From Candidatus Comchoanobacter bicostacola (lineage in GTDB: Bacteria; Pseudomonadota; Gammaproteobacteria; Comchoanobacterales; Comchoanobacteraceae), in assembly GCF_024172705.1 (NCBI RefSeq), contig NZ_CP092900.1, forward strand, positions 372,001 through 436,000: 64,000 nt of DNA, written 5' to 3'. The notes under the pieces are model-generated. The model was not told where the DNA came from, did not search any database, and worked only from the letters and a program-made list of their open reading frames with translations. This document shows positions 1 to 10,986 of this stretch, one piece after another (the stretch's first letter is position 1; the number at the start of each line of letters is the position of its first letter). Both the position numbers and the translations under genes were made by a program.

Positions 1-1
1 G

Positions 2-1327
2 GGACATGCACTGTTACATACTTTGTATCAGCAAAATGTAGCGCATAACACTCAGTTTTATAGTGAGTGGTTTGCATTGGAGCTTGTCAAAAATAAGCAG
101 GGACACTTTGTAGGTGTAACTGCAATCAATATTTCTGATGGATCTAAATGTTTTTTTGCAGCGAAACAAACGATTCTGGCAACAGGAGGTGCAGGTCGTA
201 TTTATGAGCAGTCTACCAACGCATATATTTGTACGGGTGATGGATTGGGTATGGCGTGGCGTCATAATATTGGGCTACAGGATATGGAGATGTGGCAGTT
301 TCATCCAACAGGTCTATACGGGACAGGGATTTTAATTAGTGAAGGTACACGTGGAGAGGGCGGTCGGCTTAGGAATGCTCAGGGTGATTATTACATGAGT
401 GGGTACTCTAAAAATGCTGATCTGGCCTGTCGTGATATTGTAGCGAGGTCTTCTGTTCAGGAAATTTTAGCGGGCAGGGGATGTGGTCCAGATAAAGATC
501 ACGTGCATTTAGATTTAACTGATTTGGATGAAGACACGATTCGGAATAAGTTACCTGGAATTACTGAAATTGCACAGGTATACGCAGGGGTCGATCCACG
601 TAAGGAGCCTTTACCGGTGGTGCCTACTGTGCATTACTTAATGGGTGGTATTCCAACGACTGAATACGGTCAGGTTATTGAGCATACACCTGGTGGTGAT
701 AAAGTGATTCCAGGACTCTATGCGGTAGGTGAGTGCGCGTGTGTATCGGTACATGGTGCTAATCGTTTGGGTGCAAACTCATTGCTTGATTTAGTTGTAT
801 TTGGTCGTGCTGCAGGACATCATGTTGCACAACTAGATGAAACGCAACCCTTAGTCTATGATCAAGATGATATTGATCAAGGGTTTGCTACTTATACACA
901 AATGATGAAACGTACTTCTGGAATTGCACACTCAGTCATCCGTTCTAAATTACAAAAGATAATGCAGCGTGATTTTGGGGTATATCGTAATCATAGTGAA
1001 ATGCAATCGGGCCTTCAGGCGTTAAAACAATTAAAGCATGATTATGATCATTCCTGTTATTTTGCAGATAAGTCTAAGGTCTTTAATACGAATAAAATAG
1101 AGGCCCTAGAAGTTGGAAACTTATTGGATGTTGCGTTATCTACCGCTTATGCATCACTCTACCGTACGGAGTCCAGAGGGGCGCATAGTCGTATGGACTA
1201 CCCTGAACGAGATGATACGAATTGGTGTGTTCATTCGGTAGTGTATGCTGATGAATCTACAGTTAAACGACCGGTTAATGTAGCGCCAAATGAAGTAAAG
1301 CCTGTTATATTGGAGGTAAGAGACTAA
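2..1327 (+). CDS. sdhA: Succinate dehydrogenase flavoprotein subunit, 5'-truncated by the window edge
   Basis: This is the C-terminal three quarters of SdhA, which oxidises succinate to fumarate in complex II. The frame is open from base 2 (GHALLHTLYQQN, a stretch nearly identical to E. coli SdhA), so the TTG at 23 is internal and not a start. Visible family signatures are HPTG, RGEGG, the catalytic-arginine segment LACRDIVARS, the substrate-side histidine in HYLMGGIP, and the FAD-binding run ANRLGANSLLDL. The FAD-attachment histidine region lies left of the window. The stop overlaps the sdhB start (TAATG), which indicates translational coupling. sdhC and sdhD would be expected upstream and cannot be seen. 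Confidence 0.97.
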   Translation, partial: GHALLHTLYQQNVAHNTQFYSEWFALELVKNKQGHFVGVTAINISDGSKCFFAAKQTILATGGAGRIYEQSTNAYICTGDGLGMAWRHNIGLQDMEMWQFHPTGLYGTGILISEGTRGEGGRLRNAQGDYYMSGYSKNADLACRDIVARSSVQEILAGRGCGPDKDHVHLDLTDLDEDTIRNKLPGITEIAQVYAGVDPRKEPLPVVPTVHYLMGGIPTTEYGQVIEHTPGGDKVIPGLYAVGECACVSVHGANRLGANSLLDLVVFGRAAGHHVAQLDETQPLVYDQDDIDQGFATYTQMMKRTSGIAHSVIRSKLQKIMQRDFGVYRNHSEMQSGLQALKQLKHDYDHSCYFADKSKVFNTNKIEALEVGNLLDVALSTAYASLYRTESRGAHSRMDYPERDDTNWCVHSVVYADESTVKRPVNVAPNEVKPVILEVRD

Positions 1328-2022
1328 TGCAGTTAAAGATACAAAGGTATGACCCTGAAGCAGATGTTCGTCCTTATTTGAAAGCTTATACAGTTGATTT
1401 AAATCAAGTCCAAGGCATGATGTTGCTGGATGTATTAGAGTATATTAAAGATCATCTTGATCCGACATTGAGTATCCGTAGATCTTGTGGTGGTGGTGTT
1501 TGTGGTTCAGATGGTATGAATGTTAATGGTAAAAATGTATTGGCATGCCAAACACAGTTAGCAACATTACCAGAAGATGTCACGATTTATCCTATGCCTG
1601 GTATGCCAGTGGTTCGGGATTTAGTGGTTGATATGAGTCAGTTTTATAAGCACTTTGAGTCAGTAGAGCCTTACTTGCAGCCCAAGCAGCTACCTAAAGA
1701 TCATGAACAGATTCAGTCTATAGAAGATAGAGCAAAACTGGACGGACTTTATGAATGTATCATGTGTGGCTGTTGTACATCAGCATGTCCATCTTCGTGG
1801 TGGAATCCAGATAAATTTGTAGGGCCACAAGGGCTGCTAACGGCGGCGCGTTTTGTTGCAGACAGTAGAGATGGGCAAAAAGAAAAGCGTTTAGATAACT
1901 TATCGGGTAAATATAAGTTATATCGGTGTCGCGGGATATTTAGTTGTACAACAGTATGCCCTAAGGGACTGAATCCTACACAAGCTATTGCAGACTTAAG
2001 GTCAGCGCAAGAGGATGTATAA
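1327..2022 (+). CDS. sdhB: Succinate dehydrogenase iron-sulfur subunit
   Basis: SdhB carries electrons from the flavin to quinone through three Fe-S clusters. At 231 residues it has normal length. The 2Fe-2S ligands are seen in CGGGVCGSDGMN followed by a Cys about 14 residues on. The 4Fe-4S and 3Fe-4S ligands are in CIMCGCCTSACPSSWW and CRGIFSCTTVCPKGLNP, both close to E. coli. The ATG at 1327 overlaps the sdhA stop, and the sdhB stop overlaps the sucA start in the same TAATG manner, so these genes are read as one operon. Confidence 0.97.
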   Translation: MQLKIQRYDPEADVRPYLKAYTVDLNQVQGMMLLDVLEYIKDHLDPTLSIRRSCGGGVCGSDGMNVNGKNVLACQTQLATLPEDVTIYPMPGMPVVRDLVVDMSQFYKHFESVEPYLQPKQLPKDHEQIQSIEDRAKLDGLYECIMCGCCTSACPSSWWNPDKFVGPQGLLTAARFVADSRDGQKEKRLDNLSGKYKLYRCRGIFSCTTVCPKGLNPTQAIADLRSAQEDV

Positions 2023-4688
2023 TGAAGGATAAGGGGTATCGATATTATCGAGATACAGAATTGTTTAACCCAAACTCCATGGCTTATGTGGAGCGTGATT
2101 TTGAGTCATCACAACAAGGACAGTCAGTGGGGCTCAATATTAAAGTAGAAGGAGCGCTGACACAGCATAGAGCGATATGTGATCAGCTGAGATCAGGTGC
2201 AGATATATTAAATGTTGAGCAATCTGCAGAGGTCTTAATTGCGCACTACCGTCATTACGGGCACTTTGCTGTAGACTTAGGGTTATATCAAGACGAACGT
2301 AGGTTTCCAGCACCACCTGATGTTAATGGTGTGTTACAAGGAATCTTTAAAGGCACTTCACATTCATTATCTATAACTGATTGGCATCAGTCTTTAAAGC
2401 ATCTATATGGCAACCAAATTGCATTTGAGTTTATGCATGCAGATGTTGAGCAGAGGGATTGGTTTGTTGGGGTGATAGAGTCAGATCAATATCAACCAGA
2501 TACTCAAGAATTATTGGATGGTTATACGGATATCGTGCGCTCGTGTAAGCTTGAAAAGTTTTTAGGGATTAATTTTGTTGGACAGAAAAGGTTCTCATTA
2601 GAAGGATGTGAAGCTCTGGTTCCAGTACTTGAACGCACGATTAAAGATCATGTTGCGTATGGGTATGATGATGTGGTTCTAGGCATGGCGCATAGAGGGC
2701 GGATTAATGCGCTGATTAACGTGCTAGGTCTGCCATTAAAAACCATTGTCTCGAAGTTTGATGGAAATTATCATACTAAGGATTATACCGGGGATGTGAA
2801 GTATCATTTGGGTCATTCAGTAGACCGTATCATTAATGACAAGCATATACACATAGCGTTGTGTTATAACCCTTCTCATTTAGAAGCTATAAATTCAGTT
2901 GCTATGGGCAATGTTCGTGCACGTATCGATCATGGGGCTTCAAAGCCTTTTGCTATTCTCATACATGGAGATGCAGCGATTGCGGGGCAGGGTGTAGTGA
3001 TGGAAACAATGTCCATGTCAAAGGTTAATGCCTATGATGTTGGTGGTGCCATTCATATCGTTGTTAATAACCAGATTGGGTTTACGACTAATCCTAGTGA
3101 TGCGCGTTCAACTCATTATTGTACGGACATTGCTAAATTAATTGGTGCCCCAGTTATGCATGTTCGGGCAGATGATCTGAGTGGCGTTTTGCGTGCGGCT
3201 AAAATTGCTGCTGCATATAAACATCGGTTTAATGCTGATATATTTATAGATGTGATAGGGTACAGAAAATATGGCCATAATGAGGCGGATGAGCCACGTG
3301 CTACGCAACCGGGTCTGTATCATTTTATAGCTGATAAGCCTCCTTTATTAGAACAGATTGAGCAGCAGCTCATAGAGCAGCATATCACTACAGAAAAGTT
3401 AGCAAGTATTAAAGCATTGATAGATGGCCAGATAAAAGCTCAGTCTTCACTGATAGAGGTTGAAAGCGATAGGGGTTCTATTCGATCATTAGCCTGGAAA
3501 TCTTTGCAATCAAGTGATTGGCGTGAACCTGCTAATTATTCGTTAGACTTAGCTTTGATAAGTCAAATTGCCCATCAATTGGTTACGTTGCCAGAGCAGA
3601 TAAAAATACAGGCTCAAGTTAAAAAGCTTTATGAGCAAAGAAAAGAGATGGCAAAGGGCTTAGCTCCTGTTAACTGGGGTATGGCTGAGTTATTAGCTTA
3701 CCAGTACTTGGTCTCAAAAGGCTATTCAGTGCGTTTAGTTGGCCAAGATTGTATTCGAGGGACTTTTGCACATAGGCACGCTACCATTTATGACCAAGAG
3801 ACTGGGGATGCCCATTCTTTTGTAAAGTCTAGTGATAAAGCTAGCTTCGAGAACTACAATAGTATTTTATCTGAATATGCTGCACTGGGTTTTGAATATG
3901 GGTATTCAGAAACCAATCCAAATACGTTGGTATTATTTGAAGCGCAGTTTGGTGATTTTATTAATGGTGCACAAATTATTATTGATCAATTTATTAGTTC
4001 AGGTTTTCAAAAGTGGCAGCGAAGTTGTGGCTTAGTCATGCTATTGCCTCATGGCTATGAAGGTCAGGGTCCTGAGCACTCATCAGCACGATTAGAGCGA
4101 TTCCTACAGTTAGCATCCCAGGACAGTATCCAAATATGTGTTCCCTCAACGGCTGCACAAATCTTTAAGTTATTACTGAGGCAAATGTTTCGACCTTACC
4201 GTCGACCATTGATCGTGATGTCCCCTAAAAGCTTATTGAGGCGAGCTGAGGCACAATCTGATATTGATGAGCTGATAGGAGACTTTTCAGTGATACTTGA
4301 AGATGATCCAGAGTACTTTGGGGTAAAGGAAGTGGTGTTGTGTTCAGGTAAAGTTTATTATGATTTATATGCTTACCGAAAAGCACATAAAAAGCAGGTG
4401 GCAATTATACGTTTAGAGCAGTTATATCCTTTCCCTGATGTTGAGTTAAGCAAGGTTTTAAAGCGATATAAGCAGTTAAAAACGATTATATGGTGCCAAG
4501 AGGAGCCAAGAAATCAGGGTGCATGGAATGGTATTAGGGATGATTTAATGGGTCAATTGACTGATGAGCAGAATCTACTGGTTAAGTCTAGACCTGCAGC
4601 AGCTGCGCCAGCTGTAGGCTATGCTTCTGTGCATCAAGATCAGCAAAATAGATTAATAGAAATGACTTTTGAAGGAGTGGGTCGATGA
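2022..4688 (+). CDS. sucA: 2-oxoglutarate dehydrogenase E1 component
   Basis: This thiamine-diphosphate enzyme decarboxylates 2-oxoglutarate and passes succinyl to the lipoyl group of SucB. The protein has 888 residues against 933 in E. coli. From [15 protein letters not shown] onward it follows E. coli SucA closely: [53 protein letters not shown], the [17 protein letters not shown] segment and [17 protein letters not shown]. The shortfall is at the N-terminus, where the region that helps hold E1 to E2 in E. coli is reduced. The start ATG overlaps the sdhB stop. The gene overlaps sucB by 4 bases (ATGA). Confidence 0.96.
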   Translation: MKDKGYRYYRDTELFNPNSMAYVERDFESSQQGQSVGLNIKVEGALTQHRAICDQLRSGADILNVEQSAEVLIAHYRHYGHFAVDLGLYQDERRFPAPPDVNGVLQGIFKGTSHSLSITDWHQSLKHLYGNQIAFEFMHADVEQRDWFVGVIESDQYQPDTQELLDGYTDIVRSCKLEKFLGINFVGQKRFSLEGCEALVPVLERTIKDHVAYGYDDVVLGMAHRGRINALINVLGLPLKTIVSKFDGNYHTKDYTGDVKYHLGHSVDRIINDKHIHIALCYNPSHLEAINSVAMGNVRARIDHGASKPFAILIHGDAAIAGQGVVMETMSMSKVNAYDVGGAIHIVVNNQIGFTTNPSDARSTHYCTDIAKLIGAPVMHVRADDLSGVLRAAKIAAAYKHRFNADIFIDVIGYRKYGHNEADEPRATQPGLYHFIADKPPLLEQIEQQLIEQHITTEKLASIKALIDGQIKAQSSLIEVESDRGSIRSLAWKSLQSSDWREPANYSLDLALISQIAHQLVTLPEQIKIQAQVKKLYEQRKEMAKGLAPVNWGMAELLAYQYLVSKGYSVRLVGQDCIRGTFAHRHATIYDQETGDAHSFVKSSDKASFENYNSILSEYAALGFEYGYSETNPNTLVLFEAQFGDFINGAQIIIDQFISSGFQKWQRSCGLVMLLPHGYEGQGPEHSSARLERFLQLASQDSIQICVPSTAAQIFKLLLRQMFRPYRRPLIVMSPKSLLRRAEAQSDIDELIGDFSVILEDDPEYFGVKEVVLCSGKVYYDLYAYRKAHKKQVAIIRLEQLYPFPDVELSKVLKRYKQLKTIIWCQEEPRNQGAWNGIRDDLMGQLTDEQNLLVKSRPAAAAPAVGYASVHQDQQNRLIEMTFEGVGR

Positions 4689-5836
4689 GTTTAGAAATTA
4701 AAACCCCTATGTTGCCTGAGTCGGTGACAAGTGCAACAGTGGCTGTTTGGCATAAGTCAGTAGGGGATTCTTGTTGTGAAGGGGATGTCGTTGTTGAGTT
4801 AGAAACCGATAAAGTGATGTTGGAGGTAACTGCAACTACGGATGGTGTTATGGCTCAGCAAATGGTGCCAGTGGGTTCTGAGGTAACCTCTGATCAGGTG
4901 TTGGCTTTATTATCAGAAGGCAGTGTTGCATCAGTTGAGTCTACGGTTTCATCTTTAGATCCTCAAGAAGAAACGGTCACTGATCGTCCACTAGCTCCGT
5001 CATTAGTTAGTGAGTCTAGTCAAAGAGATAACGATCGCATATCACCGAGTGAACGGAGGCGTCAATATGAGGTAGGAAAGCCTGATACAGAGGTAAAAAC
5101 GACGCAACCTAGGGTTCAGCAAGCAGATCCGGATGACGTAGACTACATGCGAAAACCGATGTCTGGATTACGTAAAAAGATTGCTCAGCGACTGGTAGAG
5201 GCCACTCAAGAAACAGCAATGCTTACAACTTTTAATGAAGTGATTATGGATCCGATTATATCTATCAGGTCTGCACATCAGTCTGCATTTCAGGAAAAGC
5301 ATGGTGTTAAATTAGGGTTTATGTCCTTTTTTGTGCAGGCAGTAGCAAAAGCTTTAGAAGATTTTCCAGAGATAAATGCCTCAATTGATGGGAATGATAT
5401 CCTATATCATAGTGGCAAACATATTGGGATTGCTGTCTCAACTGATCGTGGGTTAGTGGTTCCTGTCTTGAGGGATGTACAAGATATGAGTTATGCACAT
5501 GTAGAGCAGTGCATCGTTAAAATGGCTAAAACTGCTAGAGCTGGTAAATTAACTCTGGATCAAATGCAAGGAGGTACTTTTACGATTACTAATGGTGGCG
5601 TATTTGGTTCTATGCTTTCAACACCTATTTTGAATATGCCGCAGAGTGCAATCTTAGGGATGCATGCGATTCAGAAAAGAGCAGTTGTCATTGATGATGC
5701 AGTTGTGATACGTTCAATGATGTATTTGGCTTTATCTTATGATCACAGGTTAGTGGATGGTCAGCAGTCTGTACAATTTTTAGTCAGGATAAAGCAGATT
5801 CTTGAGGATCCAGACTGTTTGTTACTCGATTTATAG
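4685..5836 (+). CDS. sucB: 2-oxoglutarate dehydrogenase E2 (dihydrolipoyl succinyltransferase), apparently without the E3-binding domain
   Basis: E2 core of the 2-oxoglutarate dehydrogenase complex, 383 residues (405 in E. coli). Residues 1-75 form the lipoyl domain with lipoyl-lysine K43 in [11 protein letters not shown]. Residues about 155-383 form the catalytic domain, ending in SYDHRLVDG with catalytic H354 and D358. Between them, where E. coli has a peripheral-subunit-binding domain of about 40 residues, there is only a charged, proline-rich linker with a short ISPSERRR remnant and no G-x-G-RI-x-x-x-D signature. The E3 gene (lpd) is not in the window. The start overlaps sucA by 4 bases. 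Confidence 0.95.
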   Translation: MSLEIKTPMLPESVTSATVAVWHKSVGDSCCEGDVVVELETDKVMLEVTATTDGVMAQQMVPVGSEVTSDQVLALLSEGSVASVESTVSSLDPQEETVTDRPLAPSLVSESSQRDNDRISPSERRRQYEVGKPDTEVKTTQPRVQQADPDDVDYMRKPMSGLRKKIAQRLVEATQETAMLTTFNEVIMDPIISIRSAHQSAFQEKHGVKLGFMSFFVQAVAKALEDFPEINASIDGNDILYHSGKHIGIAVSTDRGLVVPVLRDVQDMSYAHVEQCIVKMAKTARAGKLTLDQMQGGTFTITNGGVFGSMLSTPILNMPQSAILGMHAIQKRAVVIDDAVVIRSMMYLALSYDHRLVDGQQSVQFLVRIKQILEDPDCLLLDL

Positions 5837-5840
5837 GAGG
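5835..5840 (+). promoter_or_regulatory. Strong ribosome binding site of sucC
   Basis: AGGAGG overlaps the sucB stop codon and ends 5 bases before the ATG at 5846. It decides that ATG over the in-frame GTG at 5843. Confidence 0.8.
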
Positions 5841-5845
5841 GTGTG

Positions 5846-7003
5846 ATGGATTTACACGAGTACTGTTCAAAAGAACTTTTAATGCAACACGGAATTCCGG
5901 TTCCGCATGGTGTAGTTGTTTCTAGCACCCAGTCAGTTACAGCTGCATTGAAGCAGTTAGGCACACAAGATATTGTCGTTAAAGCACAAGTGTTGTCTGG
6001 TGGTCGAGGAAAAGCAGGTGGTGTAAAATTAGTTTCTAAAGCAGAAGTTGAGCCCGCAGTACAAGCGATGCTTGGCTCACGTTTAGTTACCAAGCAAACA
6101 ACTGATGCAGGGTTGCCAGTTGAGCGCGTTTTGTTAGAAGAAAAAACAGAGATAAAGCAAGAGTTTTATTTGGCCATGCTATTGGATCGTGAGCATAAAT
6201 CAATTACAGTGCTTGCCTCTAAAGAGGGGGGCGTTGATATTGAGGCGGTTGCAGCATCAAATCCAGAGGCTATGGTTCAAATCGTTATTCACGATGCAGT
6301 ATATTCATATCACATACAGACGCTCGGTAGAAAGTTAGGGCTAGATAAATCTTTATATCCAGCATTATCTGATATAGTGATGAAAATGTATGGTGTATGT
6401 ATGAGCTCGGATGTGATGATGCTGGAGATTAATCCGTTAGTGCTCACACAGTCTGATCAGTTAATTTGTTTGGATGCAAAGATAAATATAGATCAAAATG
6501 CATTAACAAGACAAACCAAGTTATCTGCTATGAGAGATTTTTCTCAAGAAGACAAGGATGAGGTTGAGGCTGACAAGTATGGTTTAAGCTATGTATCCTT
6601 GGATGGGAACATCGGTTGTATGGTTAATGGTGCTGGTTTAGCTATGGCTACAATGGATATGATCAAGTTTTGTGGCGGAAATCCAGCAAACTTCCTAGAT
6701 GTTGGAGGTGATGCTACAGAAGAGCGGGTCATGCATGCTTTTAGAATTATTGGTCAGGACCCAAATGTGAAGGTGATTTTAGTTAATATCTTTGGGGGAA
6801 TTGTTCGCTGTGATTTAATTGCCCAGGGTATATTATCTGCACTAAAACAAGTGAGCTTAAATAAGCCTGTCGTAGTGCGATTAGAGGGACATAATGCTGA
6901 TTTAGGAAGGAAGTTGCTTCTACGATCAGATCTACCTTTATACGCCAATGATTCATTCAAAGAAGCAGCAGTACAAGCTGTTCAATTAAGCAAGGAAGCA
7001 TGA
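5846..7003 (+). CDS. sucC: Succinyl-CoA synthetase (ADP-forming) beta subunit
   Basis: The beta subunit of the enzyme that converts succinyl-CoA to succinate with nucleotide triphosphate formation. The N-terminal [20 protein letters not shown] and [18 protein letters not shown] are ATP-grasp signatures, MLEINPLV carries a metal ligand, and the C-terminal half holds [12 protein letters not shown] and [10 protein letters not shown]. The chosen ATG at 5846 gives 385 residues against 388 in E. coli. The stop TGA at 7001-7003 overlaps the start of sucD. Confidence 0.97.
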   Translation: MDLHEYCSKELLMQHGIPVPHGVVVSSTQSVTAALKQLGTQDIVVKAQVLSGGRGKAGGVKLVSKAEVEPAVQAMLGSRLVTKQTTDAGLPVERVLLEEKTEIKQEFYLAMLLDREHKSITVLASKEGGVDIEAVAASNPEAMVQIVIHDAVYSYHIQTLGRKLGLDKSLYPALSDIVMKMYGVCMSSDVMMLEINPLVLTQSDQLICLDAKINIDQNALTRQTKLSAMRDFSQEDKDEVEADKYGLSYVSLDGNIGCMVNGAGLAMATMDMIKFCGGNPANFLDVGGDATEERVMHAFRIIGQDPNVKVILVNIFGGIVRCDLIAQGILSALKQVSLNKPVVVRLEGHNADLGRKLLLRSDLPLYANDSFKEAAVQAVQLSKEA

Positions 7004-7872
7004 TGTCAATATTATTAGATTCAAAAACAGCTGTTATTTGTCAGGGAATGACCGGGAAGCAAGCGACGTTGCATTGTAAACAAGCGATTGATTACGGTAC
7101 TAACATTGTTGGTGGTGTAACACCTGGAAAAGGTGGGATGGAGCATTTAGGCTGTACTGTTTATGATTCGATGATCGAAGCTAAAGAACAAACTGGTGCT
7201 ACAGCAAGTTTGATTTTTGTTCCAGCAGCATTTTGTCTTTCATCATTAATGGAAGCAATTGATGCAGAGATGGAATTGGTCGTTTGTATTACAGAAGGCA
7301 TTCCATGTTATGATATGCTCAAAGTTTGGAAAAGACTTAAGGGCTCAAAAACAAGACTGATTGGCCCCAATTGTCCAGGGATTATTACTCCTGGTCAAGC
7401 TAAAATGGGGATAATGCCAGGAGATATTCATCAGCCTGGTTGTGTGGGTATTGTCTCTCGCTCTGGAACGCTTACTTATGAAGCGGTCTTGCAAACAACA
7501 CAGTTAAGGCTTGGGCAAAGCTCTTGTATTGGTATTGGTGGGGATATGATGCCAGGGACTTCTTTTGTTGATGTTTTACAGCTTTTTGAACACGATGAGC
7601 AAACTAAAGTTATTGTTTTGGTGGGAGAAATAGGTGGTGATGCAGAAGAGCAAGCTGCAGCATATATTAAATCTAATGTGACAAAACCTGTGGTTGCATA
7701 TATTGCGGGTGTAACTGCACCTCCGGGTCGTAGAATGGGACATGCCGGAGCTATTGTTTCAGGTGGACAAGGTACAGCTGAAGGAAAGTGCCAAGCCCTT
7801 AAAAAAGCGGGCGTGATCGTGGTTGACTCTGCTGACCAAATTGGAGCAGCTGCACAATCCTGTTTGGACTAA
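7003..7872 (+). CDS. sucD: Succinyl-CoA synthetase alpha subunit
   Basis: The alpha subunit binds CoA and carries the phosphorylated histidine. The CoA-binding Rossmann fold opens with [27 protein letters not shown] and [12 protein letters not shown] follow, and the active-site histidine lies in [18 protein letters not shown] at 6992-6996 sits 6 bases before the second of two adjacent ATG codons, so 7003 is preferred over 7000; it gives 289 residues, the E. coli length. The last gene of the operon, its stop overlaps the stop of der on the other strand by 4 bases, leaving no room for a separate terminator. Confidence 0.97.
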   Translation: MSILLDSKTAVICQGMTGKQATLHCKQAIDYGTNIVGGVTPGKGGMEHLGCTVYDSMIEAKEQTGATASLIFVPAAFCLSSLMEAIDAEMELVVCITEGIPCYDMLKVWKRLKGSKTRLIGPNCPGIITPGQAKMGIMPGDIHQPGCVGIVSRSGTLTYEAVLQTTQLRLGQSSCIGIGGDMMPGTSFVDVLQLFEHDEQTKVIVLVGEIGGDAEEQAAAYIKSNVTKPVVAYIAGVTAPPGRRMGHAGAIVSGGQGTAEGKCQALKKAGVIVVDSADQIGAAAQSCLD

Positions 7873-9179
7873 GCATAAGGGTTGTGATCTGACTTGAGTT
7901 TGATCTTAATGATTCTAGCCTTTAAGTTTAGCTGCCGGATATATCCATTTTGTAAATATCTGACATAGGACTTAGGTAGGTAATCGGTTCTTTTTCCATG
8001 TATGGTGATTTCAAGTGGATTACTTCTTGATTGATTAGCCATTCTTAAGTTGATAGGTCTACCCAGCCGTGTTGGTGGTGCTGTATTTTTAACCAACCGC
8101 TCTAAAATGCGCGTTAGCATTGAGGTAGGGTAATCTTTGTTATGACTTTGGCATAAGCTACAGGCAAGTTGAATAAGTTTTTGAGTACATCGCCCTTGGG
8201 CAGCTGATAGTTCAATGATAGGTATTTGTGGTAAATGATTAAGAGCAACTTTGATATCGGTTTGTAGTAATTTTCTTTCTTTTTGATTTAATAAGTCAAT
8301 TTTGTTAATTGCAATGATCACTGATTTTCCCATATCTAGGCATAAATGTGTGATTCTAAAGTCTTGCCGGGCTATATTTTCTGAGGCATCAATCATATGA
8401 ATAATGGTGGATGCACTTTCAATAGCACGCAGAGTATGTGCAGTGGCATAGTGTTCAATTTCTTCATTGATTCTAGCTTTTCTACGCATTCCAGCTGTAT
8501 CAATAAGATGATACATTTTTCCTTGGTGCTCATGCTCAATTTTGATAGAGTCCCTGGTTGTTCCTGGAATAGGAGATACAATGCAGCGTTCCTCCTTTGC
8601 ATAGTAATTTAAAAGTGTTGATTTACCAGCATTTGGTTTTCCTACAAGTGAAATAGTTGGTGTATCACTTTCTTCAATGCTAATGGATTCTGGCATATGA
8701 TCTGCTATCATCGTTTTGAGATCATTTAAACCTGTTTGTTGAGTTGCAGAAACAAGTTGTACTTCTTTAACACCTAAAGATGCAAACTCTTGTAGTAGAA
8801 TTTCAGGGTGCTTGGTTAAATCACATTTATTAATGAGGAGTATAATAGGTGTTTTTTGTTTTTGGATTTTACGGATAATCGTAACATCATTTGGGTGTAA
8901 TGAGTCTGAAACTGTGAAGAGTACAAGATCTGATTGGCCGGCTGCAGCCCATGACTGTCTGAGCATAGAGCTAGATAGCTTATCTGATTCATCACCTAAT
9001 CCGGCAGTATCAACTAGCCATATGTCACTTTGATTAATGCTGATACGTGTAAATTGACGATCCCGGGTTACCCCTGATTTATTGCTTACAATTGCAGATT
9101 TTTTATTGGATAAGGCATTAAATAAGCTAGATTTACCAACATTAGGTCGACCAATAATTGAAATAATAGGTAAACTCAT
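7869..9179 (-). CDS. der: Ribosome-assembly GTPase Der (EngA)
   Basis: Der has two consecutive GTPase domains and acts in maturation of the 50S ribosomal subunit. Both P-loops are seen: GRPNVGKSS near residue 10 and GKPNAGKST near residue 180. The G3 motifs are DTAGLGD and DTAGMRRK, and the G4 motifs are NKCD and NKID. A C-terminal KH-like domain follows and ends in a basic tail. The length, 436 residues, is slightly below E. coli's 490. The gene follows yfgM with a 4-base overlap; bamB, which separates them in E. coli, is absent here. Confidence 0.97.
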   Translation of the reverse strand: MSLPIISIIGRPNVGKSSLFNALSNKKSAIVSNKSGVTRDRQFTRISINQSDIWLVDTAGLGDESDKLSSSMLRQSWAAAGQSDLVLFTVSDSLHPNDVTIIRKIQKQKTPIILLINKCDLTKHPEILLQEFASLGVKEVQLVSATQQTGLNDLKTMIADHMPESISIEESDTPTISLVGKPNAGKSTLLNYYAKEERCIVSPIPGTTRDSIKIEHEHQGKMYHLIDTAGMRRKARINEEIEHYATAHTLRAIESASTIIHMIDASENIARQDFRITHLCLDMGKSVIIAINKIDLLNQKERKLLQTDIKVALNHLPQIPIIELSAAQGRCTQKLIQLACSLCQSHNKDYPTSMLTRILERLVKNTAPPTRLGRPINLRMANQSRSNPLEITIHGKRTDYLPKSYVRYLQNGYIRQLNLKARIIKIKLKSDHNPYA

Positions 9180-9748
9180 GCTGAATCCTTAAATGATAAA
9201 TATTGATCAATCATCTTTATTTCTGGATACAAGCTGCTTTGTAACGTTTCTTTGTGATTGTCGTAAGGGGCCCCAGAGATAACTAAGGATGCTGCAAGTA
9301 ATGGGTCTTTAATCTCACTCTCTGCTAATAACTGTTGAGCGCTCAGCGTGTTATCTTGGTCGATCTGGATCATCGCGATGCGATAGGATGCTACTGCATT
9401 GATGGCTCTAATAGGGCTTTGAGATTTTACCCATTCTAGTTTTTGAATTGCACTTTGAGTTTTCTGAGCATCAAAGTCTTTCTTTGCCAAATCTAGCATG
9501 ACTAGATGCGTCTGAATTTGCTTGGGGTAGCTCTGTTTGAGGTTTTTGGCAATGCTTGCCTCTGGTGTTACCAAGTAGGTCTCATAAAGTGTCTGTGCCT
9601 GAGTATGGCTTTTTTTAATGTTTGATTCTCTATACTCCCATGCCCCTGCAATTATTAGTAAACAGGCAGTTAATGTCAGTATTTGGCTACTATGGTTTTT
9701 AATCCATTGTGTATAGTAAGCATCTTGGGCATCTATGTGATCGTTCAT
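9176..9748 (-). CDS. yfgM: YfgM-like membrane-anchored TPR protein
   Basis: A 190-residue protein with a short cytoplasmic N-terminus, one membrane segment at about residues 22-41 (SSQILTLTACLLIIAGAWEY) and a periplasmic helical region typical of the YfgM/TPR_21 family. E. coli YfgM associates with the SecYEG translocon and with PpiD, a homologue of which lies about 3 kb upstream in the same orientation. The assignment rests on topology, size and position between hisS and der. It overlaps hisS and der by 4 bases each. Confidence 0.8.
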   Translation of the reverse strand: MNDHIDAQDAYYTQWIKNHSSQILTLTACLLIIAGAWEYRESNIKKSHTQAQTLYETYLVTPEASIAKNLKQSYPKQIQTHLVMLDLAKKDFDAQKTQSAIQKLEWVKSQSPIRAINAVASYRIAMIQIDQDNTLSAQQLLAESEIKDPLLAASLVISGAPYDNHKETLQSSLYPEIKMIDQYLSFKDSA

Positions 9749-10977
9749 AATGTACTCGGTAAATCTTTCAAGGTTTGCAGTAAGGTATCTAATGAATTAC
9801 GTTTTGAATAGCCATCACCATGGTTGACTAACTTAAAAGCTTCTTCAAACAGTATCAATGTATGCGTAAAGCCTTTTTCTTTGTGTTTTTCAATATTTTT
9901 AACTTTTTTGCAAGACATGTCAATGTAAAGCATGATCTTTTTGTTAGACTGAATGGCGCTCAGCTCATGGAAATAAGTATGGAGTGTATCTTGGTGAGGG
10001 CTGCACACAAAAACTTTTACATGGTTAGATACTGCTGGGGGAACTAATTCTGCTAATCGATCTATTCCAATTGCAAAACCAGTAGCGCTTGTTTCACACC
10101 CCATTTGTTTGGTTAGCATGTCATAGCGTCCACCACCACAAATAGCATCTTGTGCGCCTAGGCCTGTACTAATCCACTCAAAGATAAAGTGACTATAGTA
10201 GTCCAGACCTCTTACTAAGTAGGGGTTCTCATGGTATTTAATATTGAGTGCATCAAGCTGAGACTTGATGAGCTGGTAACACGCTAGTTCGTCTTTAGAT
10301 AAACAATCAATTATCTTAGGAGCTGCTTGAATTAAAGGCTTTAGATCAGGGTTTTTGCTATCAAGTAATCGCAGAGGATTGTTGAGCATTCGTTGTTGTT
10401 CTGCGTCTGTTAGCTGATGTTGATGTGTTTTCCAGTATGCGAGTAATTGATTTCTATATTCGGATCGGGTCTCAGCAGAACCTATAAAGTTGGTGGTGAG
10501 TGTAGGTTTTATGTTAAGTGATTTCCACATTGTATGAGTTAAGTTAATAAGCTCAACATCAATGAGACCTGTTTTAAATCCAAAAACCTCAACACCAAAT
10601 TGAGTAAATTCCCTATAGCGACCTTTTTGTGGGCGTTCACGTCTGAACATGGAACCCGTATAAAATAGTTTTTGCTGGTCGCGTTGAATCAAGCTATTGG
10701 AAAGACACGAGCGAAGACAGCCAGCAGTCCCTTCAGGTCTTAAAGCAATTTCAGTTTCACTTTTATCAGAAAATGCATACATTTCTTGCCCAATAATATC
10801 AGTCTCAATTCCAATAGACTTCTGGAAGAGCGAAGCTTTTTCTATGATAGGAAACCTGATTTCTTGATAACCAAATTTTTGAGCAGCGTCCATGAGTGTT
10901 TGCTCAATATAACGCATGTGTTCTGCATGGTCGGGCTTGATGTCGCGCATCCCCCTTAGGCATTGGTTGTCTGTCAT
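9745..10977 (-). CDS. hisS: Histidyl-tRNA synthetase
   Basis: Class II aminoacyl-tRNA synthetase charging tRNA-His, 410 residues. Motif 2 is seen in FRRERPQKGRYREFTQFGVE, and the histidine-specific segments are LRPEGTAGCLRS, GLDYYSHFIFE and GGGRYDMLTKQMG. The C-terminal anticodon-binding domain is present but ends somewhat early. The start follows the rodZ-like gene by 9 bases. The E. coli neighbour ispG, normally between rodZ and hisS, is missing from this position. Confidence 0.97.
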   Translation of the reverse strand: MTDNQCLRGMRDIKPDHAEHMRYIEQTLMDAAQKFGYQEIRFPIIEKASLFQKSIGIETDIIGQEMYAFSDKSETEIALRPEGTAGCLRSCLSNSLIQRDQQKLFYTGSMFRRERPQKGRYREFTQFGVEVFGFKTGLIDVELINLTHTMWKSLNIKPTLTTNFIGSAETRSEYRNQLLAYWKTHQHQLTDAEQQRMLNNPLRLLDSKNPDLKPLIQAAPKIIDCLSKDELACYQLIKSQLDALNIKYHENPYLVRGLDYYSHFIFEWISTGLGAQDAICGGGRYDMLTKQMGCETSATGFAIGIDRLAELVPPAVSNHVKVFVCSPHQDTLHTYFHELSAIQSNKKIMLYIDMSCKKVKNIEKHKEKGFTHTLILFEEAFKLVNHGDGYSKRNSLDTLLQTLKDLPSTL

Positions 10978-10986
10978 TCTATCTTC

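Noticed and set aside
23-25. TTG at 23 as the start of sdhA
   Set aside because: The frame is open to base 2 and the upstream residues match E. coli SdhA, so the gene is cut by the window edge.
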